Shown here piece by piece: positions 51,956 through 59,925 of a stretch of DNA of 64,000 nucleotides. Under the pieces are notes generated by a model. It saw only the letters and a list, made by a program, of their open reading frames with translations. It was not told the DNA's origin and did not search any database. Position 1 is the first letter of the stretch. Every line of letters begins with the position of its first letter. Position numbers and translations under genes: made by a program. The DNA comes from Shimia sp047124445 (GTDB lineage Bacteria > Pseudomonadota > Alphaproteobacteria > Rhodobacterales > Rhodobacteraceae), in assembly GCF_047124445.1 (NCBI RefSeq), contig NZ_CP138921.1, forward strand, positions 4,304,363-4,368,362, read 5' to 3'.

Positions 51956-53134
51956 TCACTCCGCCCGCTTCAACGCCCCACTCAACACCGCAATCATCAG
52001 CGCCAGTACAGCCAGCACCCCAAACGAGACCCTGAGCGAGGTGGCGTTGGCGATGAAGCCGATCACCGGCGGGCCCAACAACATGCCGCCGTAGCCGAAG
52101 GTGGCGGTGCCGGCGAGGGCTTTGCCGGGGGTCTCAACGGGGTCGTTGGCGGCGCGGCTAAAGGCGAGCGGGAAGATCAGGGCGTAGCCGATGCCCATCA
52201 GTACAAAGCCTGTTAGGATGAGCGGCGGTGTCGGGAAGAGCACGGTGAGCGCGGCGCCCCCGGCTGCGATAAGGCCGCTGACGCGGGCGGCCATTTCCGG
52301 GGAAGTCATGCGGGTGATCATGTCGCCAAGCAGGCGCATTGCCACCATGGTCACCGAGAAGATTGCATAGCCCATGGCCGCCCAGTTTTCAGGTGCGCCG
52401 CCGATATCCACCAGATAGACCGCGCTCCAGTCAGCGATGGCTCCTTCACCCATTGAGGCCCCAAACGCCAGCAGGCCGACCAGCACAAGCTGACCTTTTG
52501 GAATGGAGAAGATTGGCGCCTTGCTGTCACGGTTGGTTGGGGAGGTCCAAGGAATATTGCCGAGCCAGCAGAGCAGGGCCACAACCGGCAGGCCGATTAG
52601 AGCAAAATGCACAAGCGGGGTTGCGCCCAGAGAGATCGCCACAAAGCCGGTGCCTGCCGCCAGCCCGGCGCCAAGGCTCCACATAGCATGATATGAGGAC
52701 ATCTGTGGGCGTTTGGCCCAGCGTTCGACCTCTGCGCCCCAGGCGTTCATGGTGACATCCATGCCGCCGTGGATCGCCCCAAAGAGGAAAAGCGCGATGG
52801 CGAGCGTGGGCACGTTGGGGGCAATTGCGAGCGCTAACAGTGCGGTGATTTTGATAATTGCCAAGGTCTTGGTCACACGTGCCGCGCCGTAGTGGTCGGC
52901 CAGACGGCCCGCCAATGGGAAGGCGCAGATCGCCCCGCCTGCTAGCAGCAACAGGAGCGCACCGAGCCCCGCATGGCTCAGCTCATGGGTGGCCTTGAAA
53001 GCGGGGATGCGGCTGGCCCAGAGGCCAAACAGCGCGCCGTTGAGGCCAAACATGGCGGCAATGGCCAGCCAGCCGGCGCGGCGGGTGAGATGTGCGGGGG
53101 CCGGGGCGTGCGATGGATCGGTGGTCGCGGTCAT
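51956..53134 (-). CDS. Major facilitator superfamily transporter
   Basis: This 392-residue carrier has 12 predicted membrane helices. The loop GRLADHYGAARVTKT after the second helix corresponds to the MFS GxLaDrxGrr motif. It resembles sugar/drug-type MFS proteins of roseobacters, but the substrate is unknown. Its start overlaps the dctD stop by four bases, so it is read through from dctB-dctD. Confidence 0.88.
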   Translation of the reverse strand: MTATTDPSHAPAPAHLTRRAGWLAIAAMFGLNGALFGLWASRIPAFKATHELSHAGLGALLLLLAGGAICAFPLAGRLADHYGAARVTKTLAIIKITALLALAIAPNVPTLAIALFLFGAIHGGMDVTMNAWGAEVERWAKRPQMSSYHAMWSLGAGLAAGTGFVAISLGATPLVHFALIGLPVVALLCWLGNIPWTSPTNRDSKAPIFSIPKGQLVLVGLLAFGASMGEGAIADWSAVYLVDIGGAPENWAAMGYAIFSVTMVAMRLLGDMITRMTSPEMAARVSGLIAAGGAALTVLFPTPPLILTGFVLMGIGYALIFPLAFSRAANDPVETPGKALAGTATFGYGGMLLGPPVIGFIANATSLRVSFGVLAVLALMIAVLSGALKRAE

Positions 53135-54357
53135 CGGAAGCTTTCGGGCTTGAGGCCGTATTTGGCGAGTTTGTCATACATGGTTTTGCGCGGCAGCTTG
53201 AGCGCTTCGGCGGCGGCTGCGGCCCGACCTTGGTGCTTGCGCAGCGCTTCTGCAAGCAAAGATCGCTCGACCTGTGCCATTTGGTCGGCCAATCCCAGGC
53301 CAGCGGTTTGGGTTTCCTCGCCAGGCAAACCCAGGGTGAAGCGCATGGCGGCGCTCATCAAGGCGCGGGCGTTTCCGGGCCAGTCCTGTGCCATCAGCGA
53401 CGAGATCACCTCCGGCGTGATGTCGGGCGCGGCGATGCCAGCCTGTTCGGCGGCTTGGGCCACGTAGTGACGGAAGAGCACAGGGATGTCCTCGGGGCGT
53501 TCGGACAGGCCGGGGATGCGGACTTGGAGCGCTTCGAGGCGGTAATAGAGGTCGGCGTGCAGGGCGCCGGATTGCACGGCGTCGTCCAGCGGCGCGGCGC
53601 TGCCAAAGATCAGGCGCGGGTGTTCGCCGGTTTCCAGCAGGGTCAGCAGAGCAAATTGCGTCTGCATCGGCATGGATTGCACTTCGTCCAAGAAGAGGCT
53701 GCCGCCTTGTGTGTCCTCAACGAGCGCGGCGAAGGCGGCCGGGTCCATGCCTGCGGCGGTGTGTTTGGCAAAGGGGCCTTCAGGGTGGGCGCCGCAGAGG
53801 TGGATGACTTCGGCCACTTTCGAGATGCCGGCGCCTGGTGGGCCAGAGATCAGCACTTCGGCATTGATGCGGGCCACCGAGCGGGCGCGGTGGCGCAGGG
53901 CTTCGGCTTGGTGGGAGGTGCCGTAGATGATGCGGGCGGCGGCGTCGCCGGTTTCCAGCTGGGCTTTGAGGCGGCGGTTTTCCAGCGCCATGGCGCGGGC
54001 CTTTTGGGCGCGTTCGATCACGGCAATGAGTTCGGCCGGGGCACAGGGTTTTTCCAGGAAGCCAAAGGCGCCCTGGGTCATGGCGCGCACGGCCATGGGA
54101 ATGTCGCCTTCGCCGGTGAGCAGGATCACGGGCAGTTCCGCGTCGGTATCGCGGGTGAATTGCAGGAGGTGGAAGCCATCGCGGCCGGGCATGCGCATGT
54201 CTGACAGGATCACCCCCGCGAAGGATGCGGTGATGTGGTCTTTGGCCTCAACAAAAGAGCCTGCGGAGATGACCGGGAACTCTTCGAGTTCCAGCGTCTG
54301 GGTCAGGGCCTCGCGCACGATGGGGTCGTCATCGACCACCAGAACAGGCGCTGTCAT
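53131..54357 (-). CDS. dctD: DctD-like response regulator with degenerate sigma-54 activator domain
   Basis: This 408-residue NtrC-class regulator has a receiver domain with phospho-acceptor Asp53 (LSDMRMPG) and Lys103, an AAA+ domain (about 145-340) and a Fis-type helix-turn-helix (about 376-400). The AAA+ domain is degenerate. Walker A reads GPPGAGI (172-178), with Ile where the lysine should be, and the GAFTGA loop expected near 200-215 is missing. Walker B SLFLDEV (220-226) and WPGNAR remain. Such proteins cannot easily drive sigma-54. Rhodobacter capsulatus NtrC, which lacks GAFTGA, works with sigma-70 instead. It overlaps dctB by four bases. Confidence 0.9.
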   Translation of the reverse strand: MTAPVLVVDDDPIVREALTQTLELEEFPVISAGSFVEAKDHITASFAGVILSDMRMPGRDGFHLLQFTRDTDAELPVILLTGEGDIPMAVRAMTQGAFGFLEKPCAPAELIAVIERAQKARAMALENRRLKAQLETGDAAARIIYGTSHQAEALRHRARSVARINAEVLISGPPGAGISKVAEVIHLCGAHPEGPFAKHTAAGMDPAAFAALVEDTQGGSLFLDEVQSMPMQTQFALLTLLETGEHPRLIFGSAAPLDDAVQSGALHADLYYRLEALQVRIPGLSERPEDIPVLFRHYVAQAAEQAGIAAPDITPEVISSLMAQDWPGNARALMSAAMRFTLGLPGEETQTAGLGLADQMAQVERSLLAEALRKHQGRAAAAAEALKLPRKTMYDKLAKYGLKPESFR

Positions 54358-56120
54358 GACGGGCTCTCCTCTTGCCATTGGTCCAGCTCGACGGTGAAGA
54401 GGGCGCCTCCCGAGGGTAGGTTGGTGCCGCGGATGTTGCCGCCGAAGCTTTGCACCAAGCCATAGCTGATGGAGAGGCCGAGGCCCATGCCTTCTGAGCT
54501 GCCGACCTCTTTGGTGGTGTAGAACGGGTCAAAGATCTTGTCGGGGGCGTCGATGCCGGGGCCGGTGTCGCGGATGTTCACGCAGAGGCGGGGGGCGGTG
54601 ACAATGGAGATGTCGATTTGGCGCTCGTCGCTGTCGGACATGGCGTCGGCGGCGTTGTTGATCAGGTTGACAAACACCTGCGCGAGGCGGACCTCGCCGC
54701 CCAATGCATAGATTGGGACGTTATAGGAATGCGCCGCCCAGCTGAGGTTGATGTTGTCCTGGTTGAGGCGCAGTTCGGTGAGTTCGACGGCCTGGCTGAT
54801 CGTGGCGACCAGATCAACCTTGCCCATGGGTTCGTTTTCGTTGCGGGCAAAGGCGCGCAGGTTTTTGATGATGCGGGCCATGCGGGTGGCCATTTGGGAG
54901 ATCCGGGCGAGGTTTTCACCGGCTTTCTCAGTGTTGTCCCGCTCCAGAAAACGGGTGCCGTTGTCGGCGAAGGTCTGAATGGCCTGAAGAGGCTGGTTGA
55001 GTTCGTGGCTGATGCCGGCACTCATCTGGCCAAGTGCGGAGAGTTTGCCTGCTTGCACAAGATCGGATTGGGCTTTCTTGAGGGCGGCTTCGGCTTCTTC
55101 GCGTTCGGTGATCTCGCGGCGCAGCGCTTCGTTGGTGGCGGAGAGGGCTTTGGTGCGGTGGGTAACGCGCTCTTCGAGTTCGGCGTTGGCTTGGGCCAGT
55201 ACGCGGCGGCGTTCCAGCACTTGCAGCAGGATCAGGCCAAACACCATGACCACGGCAGCGATGGCACCCGCCTGAAGGCCTGCAATGCGGCGGGCGAAGC
55301 TGACGTCGACAATGGCCTCGGCCACGAGGTCGATGATTGGCAGGTCTTTGATGATGTGCAGGCCGCGTTCGGGGATGTAGGGGCCCCAGTCCATTTTCCA
55401 GACCTCAAAGCCGGCAGTGATGCTGCTGGAGAAATTTGGCGCTGGCGCGTTGGGTGGCACAAGGCCGGTGCCGCCTGCGGGGCGCTGCCAGAACAGGAGT
55501 TCGGAGCGGTTGGTGATGAAGACCTCTTGGGCGTCGTCGACAAAGTAGACCGCCGGGCCGTCACCGCGCCAGTTGCCTTCGACATCGGCCATATCCACCA
55601 CGACGGTGAGGACAGCGGCCACTTTGCCGTCTGTGCCAAAACTGGGTGCGGAGAAGTAAAAGGCGCGCTGATTAAAACGTGCATCGACCGCATGGTGCGT
55701 GCCGATGGCGCCGTGCAAGGCACGGGTGAAATAGGGGGCACCGGTGAGGTTTTGAGAAGGAATGGCGTCTTCCTGAGCAGTGGCTAGAATGGTGCCGTCG
55801 GCGCTGGCATAAATCAGATCCAGCGCGGCGGTTTTGTCGGCCACTTCCAGAAGCAGGTCGGCGCTGGGCTGGGCGTTGGTTTGATCCTTGCTCAGGGCGA
55901 GAAGCGTCGGGTGCTCCGCCATCAGGACCGCAAGCTCTTGATAACGTTGAAGCTGTGCTGTGAGCCGGTCAGCGGCCAGCGCGAGGTCGGCTTCGCCGCG
56001 CCGGGCTAGTTGATCTAACGCTTGCACATAGCCGTAGCGCCAAACGCCGCTGGCGAGAGCAACTAGCAGGACGAAGAAGAGCAGGAGAATCGTGGCCCGG
56101 TGGCGTATCCAAGTTCGCAT
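54354..56120 (-). CDS. dctB: DctB-like sensor histidine kinase
   Basis: This 588-residue kinase has an N-terminal membrane span (ILLLFFVLLVALASGVW), a periplasmic double-Cache-type sensor (about 35-290) and a second span (AIAAVVMVFGLILLQVL). A coiled-coil and the HisKA/ATPase core follow. The phospho-histidine is in GISHELNQPLQAIQ, and the ATPase box reads GMGLGLSISYGLV. DctB senses C4-dicarboxylates in rhizobia. Here no dct transporter genes adjoin it. The gene is divergent from three M20 amidohydrolases. Confidence 0.92.
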   Translation of the reverse strand: MRTWIRHRATILLLFFVLLVALASGVWRYGYVQALDQLARRGEADLALAADRLTAQLQRYQELAVLMAEHPTLLALSKDQTNAQPSADLLLEVADKTAALDLIYASADGTILATAQEDAIPSQNLTGAPYFTRALHGAIGTHHAVDARFNQRAFYFSAPSFGTDGKVAAVLTVVVDMADVEGNWRGDGPAVYFVDDAQEVFITNRSELLFWQRPAGGTGLVPPNAPAPNFSSSITAGFEVWKMDWGPYIPERGLHIIKDLPIIDLVAEAIVDVSFARRIAGLQAGAIAAVVMVFGLILLQVLERRRVLAQANAELEERVTHRTKALSATNEALRREITEREEAEAALKKAQSDLVQAGKLSALGQMSAGISHELNQPLQAIQTFADNGTRFLERDNTEKAGENLARISQMATRMARIIKNLRAFARNENEPMGKVDLVATISQAVELTELRLNQDNINLSWAAHSYNVPIYALGGEVRLAQVFVNLINNAADAMSDSDERQIDISIVTAPRLCVNIRDTGPGIDAPDKIFDPFYTTKEVGSSEGMGLGLSISYGLVQSFGGNIRGTNLPSGGALFTVELDQWQEESPS

Positions 56121-56314
56121 GCCTTAAGTCTAGCCGTTTGTGCCTGGTGGTGCGAGCGTTGCGAAGCGGATTGGGCTGACTCATGTTGACGCATGGGTAG
56201 GCGAAGGTTTGCTTGATAAGTGAATTATTTTCGCGGTGGCTCTTGCCAGTCATTGAACATTGGTTCAGTCTCGCCAAGCGATCAGAAAATCATGTTATTT
56301 TGGAGGAAGTGCCC

Positions 56315-57490
56315 ATGCCTATCCGCAATCGTATTGCGCAGATGCACGATGAGATCACTGGTTGGCGGCGCCACCTGCATGAGAACCCTGAACTGTTGTT
56401 TGATGTGCATGAAACGGCAGCTTTTGTGCAGGCGCGTCTGAAGGAATTTGGCGTGGATGAGATCACACCGGGCATTGGTCAGACCGGTGTAGTGGCGGTG
56501 ATCAAAGGCAAAAGTGACACCCAAGGTCGCGTGATCGGCCTGCGTGCGGATATGGACGCGCTGCCGATTCATGAGGCCACAGGGTTGGACTACGCCTCCA
56601 AGGTTGACGGTAAGATGCACGCCTGCGGCCATGACGGGCATACGGCGATGTTGCTTGGCGCGGCAAAGTATCTGGCGGAGACGCGGAACTTTGACGGCAC
56701 AGCGGTGATGATTTTCCAGCCTGCCGAAGAAGGTGGCGGCGGTGGCCGTGAGATGTGTCGAGACGGGATGATGGATCGCTGGAACATTCAGGAGGTTTAT
56801 GGCCTGCACAATGGGCCGGGAACGCCAATTGGTGAATTTGGCATCCGCCCCGGGGCGCTTCTGGCATCGGCGGATGAGTTTGAGATTGTGGTCACCGGCA
56901 AAGGCGGCCACGCGGCGGAGCCTCAGGAGGCGGTCGACACAACCCTTGTGGCGGCGCAGATCCTGGTCTCCTTGCAAAGCATTGTATCACGCAATGTGAA
57001 GCCAATTGAGCGGGTGGTGCTGACCGTGGGGACACTGGAGACCGACAGCAGCGCGTCCAACGTGATTGCGCATACGGTGCGCATGAAAGGCACTGTGCGC
57101 ACGTTGGACAACAACAATCGCGCATTGGCGGAGAAACGTATTCGTGAGGTGGCCACCCATACGGCGCTGGCGTTTGGGGCAACGGCGGAGGTGATCTGGG
57201 AAGAGGGCTATCCGGTCACTGTGAACCATGATCGTGAAACAGAATTTGCGGTGGAAGCGGCTCAGGCTGTGGCGGGTGCGGCAAATGTCGACGCCAATGT
57301 GCAGCCGATCATGCCTGCGGAAGATTTTTCCTTCATGCTGGAAGAGCGCCCCGGCGCGTATATTTTCCTTGGCAATGGCGACAGCGCGCAGTGTCACCAC
57401 CCGGAATATAACTTCAACGATGAGGCCATCCCAGTAGGCAGCAGTTGGTTTGTCGAAATGATAGAACGGCGCATGCCGAGCGCAGACTAA
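56315..57490 (+). CDS. M20-family amidohydrolase (hippurate hydrolase/aminoacylase-like), paralogue 1
   Basis: This 391-residue metallo-amidohydrolase removes acyl groups from N-acyl amino acids or related amides. Metal ligands are in HACGHDGHTAML and PAEEGGGG, with a third motif MPAEDFSFML and HHPEYNFND at the C-terminal end. The ATG at 56315 follows GGAGGA. An ATG at 56213 would add 34 non-conserved residues. It is first of three tandem paralogues, with 22 bases to the second. Confidence 0.93.
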   Translation: MPIRNRIAQMHDEITGWRRHLHENPELLFDVHETAAFVQARLKEFGVDEITPGIGQTGVVAVIKGKSDTQGRVIGLRADMDALPIHEATGLDYASKVDGKMHACGHDGHTAMLLGAAKYLAETRNFDGTAVMIFQPAEEGGGGGREMCRDGMMDRWNIQEVYGLHNGPGTPIGEFGIRPGALLASADEFEIVVTGKGGHAAEPQEAVDTTLVAAQILVSLQSIVSRNVKPIERVVLTVGTLETDSSASNVIAHTVRMKGTVRTLDNNNRALAEKRIREVATHTALAFGATAEVIWEEGYPVTVNHDRETEFAVEAAQAVAGAANVDANVQPIMPAEDFSFMLEERPGAYIFLGNGDSAQCHHPEYNFNDEAIPVGSSWFVEMIERRMPSAD

Positions 57491-57512
57491 AGCAGGGGCA
57501 GGGGAGAGAGAC

Positions 57513-58676
57513 ATGCCGGTTAAGAACCGTTTTGCGGAGTTGCACGCCGAGATCACCGAATGGCGGCAAGACATTCATGCGCACCCTGAGGTGCTGTATG
57601 AGACCCACCGCACGTCCGCGCTGGTGGCGGAGAAGCTCAAGGCCTTTGGGTGTGACGAGGTTGTTACCGGCATCGGCCGCACCGGTGTGGTGGGGCTGAT
57701 CAAAGGTAAGACGGACACCAAAGGCAATGTGGTTGGCCTGCGCGCGGATATGGATGCGCTGCCGATGGCGGAGCAGACCGGGCTGGACTATGCCTCCAAG
57801 CATGACGGTGCGATGCATGCCTGTGGCCATGATGGGCACACGGCGATGTTGCTCGGTGCCGCGAAGTATCTCAGCGAGACCCGCAACTTTGATGGCGCGG
57901 TGGCGGTGATTTTCCAGCCGGCAGAAGAAGGCGGCAATGGCGCTTTGGCTATGGTTGAAGATGGCATGATGGAGCGCTTTGGCATCAAAGAGGTCTATGG
58001 CATGCACAACTACCCCGGCCTGCCGGTTGGCGAGTTTGCCTTGCGCAAAGGACCGTTGCTGGCGGCGGTGGATTTCTTCACCATCGAGATTGCAGGCAAG
58101 GGCGGCCATGCGGCGCAGCCGAATAAAACCATCGACCCAACCATGATGGGCAGCCAGATCCATCTGGCGCTGCAGTCGATTGTCAGCCGCAACGCCGATC
58201 CGGTGGATCGGGCTGTGTTGTCGGTGACATCGTTTCAGACCGGCTCGGACGTCTATAACGTGATCCCGCACACCGCGACGCTGAAAGGCACTGTGCGGAC
58301 GTTTAACCCGGATACACAGAACATGGTTGAGGCGCGGATGAAAGAGGTTGTGGCCGGTGTCGCCGCGACGTTTGGTGGCGCAGCCAAGGTCGACTATCAG
58401 CGCATCACGCCCGCGACAATCAACTGGGATGAGCAGGCGGCGTTTGCGGAAGAGGTTGCCACCGCGGTTTCTGGCAGCTGTCATGAAGCGCCTCTGAAAA
58501 TGGGCGGCGAGGACTTCTCCTACATGTTGCAAGCGCGGCCCGGGGCCTTCATCATGGTGGGCAACGGCGACAGCGCGGCGTTGCACCACCCCGAATATAA
58601 CTTTAACGACGAGGCAATCCCGCACGGGAGCAGCTTTCTGTCGGAAGTGATCGAACGCCGCATGCCTGCGGTTTAA
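57513..58676 (+). CDS. M20-family amidohydrolase, paralogue 2
   Basis: This is a 387-residue relative of the first gene with the same metal motifs: HACGHDGHTAML, PAEEGGNG (one Gly to Asn) and MGGEDFSYM. The substrate lid differs: GSQIHLALQSIVSRNADPVD replaces the corresponding segment of paralogue 1. It lies between the other two on the same strand. The ATG at 57513 follows GGGGAGAGA. Confidence 0.93.
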   Translation: MPVKNRFAELHAEITEWRQDIHAHPEVLYETHRTSALVAEKLKAFGCDEVVTGIGRTGVVGLIKGKTDTKGNVVGLRADMDALPMAEQTGLDYASKHDGAMHACGHDGHTAMLLGAAKYLSETRNFDGAVAVIFQPAEEGGNGALAMVEDGMMERFGIKEVYGMHNYPGLPVGEFALRKGPLLAAVDFFTIEIAGKGGHAAQPNKTIDPTMMGSQIHLALQSIVSRNADPVDRAVLSVTSFQTGSDVYNVIPHTATLKGTVRTFNPDTQNMVEARMKEVVAGVAATFGGAAKVDYQRITPATINWDEQAAFAEEVATAVSGSCHEAPLKMGGEDFSYMLQARPGAFIMVGNGDSAALHHPEYNFNDEAIPHGSSFLSEVIERRMPAV

Positions 58677-58703
58677 GAACGTACTATTGAGCGAGGAACA
58701 ATT

Positions 58704-59870
58704 ATGCCCACCAAGAACCGTTTTGCAGAGTTGCATGACGAAATCACCGCCTGGCGCCGTGATCTGCATGAGAACCCGGAAATCCTGTTTGAAACCCACC
58801 GCACCAGCGCGCTTGTGGCGGAGAAACTGGAAGAGTTTGGTCTGGACGAAGTGACCACCGGCATCGGCCGCACCGGCGTTGTGGGCGTGATCAAGGGCAA
58901 AGAGACCGGCTCTGGCAAAGTGATTGGCCTGCGTGCTGACATGGATGCGCTGCCGATCCACGAGCAGACCGGTCTGGAGTATGCCTCCAAGACACCGGGC
59001 GCGATGCATGCATGTGGCCATGATGGGCACACAGCCATGCTGCTGGGCGCGGCGAAGTATCTGGCGGAGACCCGTAACTTTGACGGCACCGTTGTGGTGA
59101 TCTTCCAGCCTGCCGAAGAAGGTGGCGGCGGTGGTCGTGAGATGTGCGAAGATGGTCTAATGGAGCGTTGGGGCATTCAGGAAGTGTACGGCATGCACAA
59201 CTGGCCGGGTGTGCCACTGGGCACTTTTGCGATCCGTCCGGGCTCGTTCTTTGCGGCAACCGACCAGTTTGAGATTCACTTTGAAGGCCGGGGCGGGCAC
59301 GCGGCCAAGCCGCATGACACTGTCGACACCACCGTGATGTCCGCGCAGGCGGTGCTGGCGCTGCAGACCATTGCCAGCCGCAACGCTGATCCTGTGGATC
59401 AGGTGGTTGTGTCGGTGACCAGCTTTGAAACTTCGTCCAAAGCCTTCAACGTGATCCCGCAGAAAGTGCACATCAAAGGCACCGTGCGCACAATGTCCAA
59501 AGAGATGCGTGCGTTGGCGGAAGAGCGGATCAATGAGATTTGCAACGGTATTGCTGCGACCTTTGGTGGCACAGCTGAGGTTGTATATCACCGTGGCTAT
59601 CCAGTAATGGTGAATTCTGAGGCGCAGACCGAGTTTGCGACCGAAGTGGCCAAGTCGATTTCCGGTCAGTGTGATGAAGCGCCACTGGTGATGGGCGGCG
59701 AGGATTTTGCCTTTATGCTGGAAGAACGCCCGGGTGCCTATATCTTGGTTGGCAACGGTGAAGATGGCGCGATGGTGCACCACCCGGAATACAACTTCAA
59801 CGACGAGGCTATCCCGGCGGGCTGCTCATGGTGGGCGGAGATCGTTGAAAAGCGGATGCCCGCTGCCTAA
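58704..59870 (+). CDS. M20-family amidohydrolase, paralogue 3
   Basis: This 388-residue third copy is closest to paralogue 1 around PAEEGGGGGREMCEDG and to paralogue 2 at its N-terminus (KNRFAELHDEITAWRRDLH). The metal motifs HACGHDGHTAML and MGGEDFAFML are intact. It lies 27 bases after paralogue 2. The three together may handle a range of N-acyl amino acids or amides. Confidence 0.93.
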   Translation: MPTKNRFAELHDEITAWRRDLHENPEILFETHRTSALVAEKLEEFGLDEVTTGIGRTGVVGVIKGKETGSGKVIGLRADMDALPIHEQTGLEYASKTPGAMHACGHDGHTAMLLGAAKYLAETRNFDGTVVVIFQPAEEGGGGGREMCEDGLMERWGIQEVYGMHNWPGVPLGTFAIRPGSFFAATDQFEIHFEGRGGHAAKPHDTVDTTVMSAQAVLALQTIASRNADPVDQVVVSVTSFETSSKAFNVIPQKVHIKGTVRTMSKEMRALAEERINEICNGIAATFGGTAEVVYHRGYPVMVNSEAQTEFATEVAKSISGQCDEAPLVMGGEDFAFMLEERPGAYILVGNGEDGAMVHHPEYNFNDEAIPAGCSWWAEIVEKRMPAA

Positions 59871-59881
59871 GTAAAGAGGGA

Positions 59882-59905
59882 GGCGGCGCCAAAGGCTGCG
59901 CCGCC
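59882..59905. terminator. Possible hairpin terminator between convergent genes
   Basis: GGCGGCGC (59882-59889) and GCGCCGCC (59898-59905) form an 8-bp stem. There is no T-run, so it is a weak candidate. It lies between the third M20 gene and the hybrid kinase, both of which end here. Confidence 0.4.
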
Positions 59906-59925
59906 GGTCCCGGGATGTCGTTAGG

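Noticed and set aside
53092..54204. Plus-strand frame of 370 codons
   Set aside because: It is antisense to dctD, glycine- and histidine-rich, and matches no family.
57414..59030. Minus-strand frame of 538 codons across two M20 genes
   Set aside because: It spans two real genes in the other direction and their gap; a shadow of duplicated sequence.
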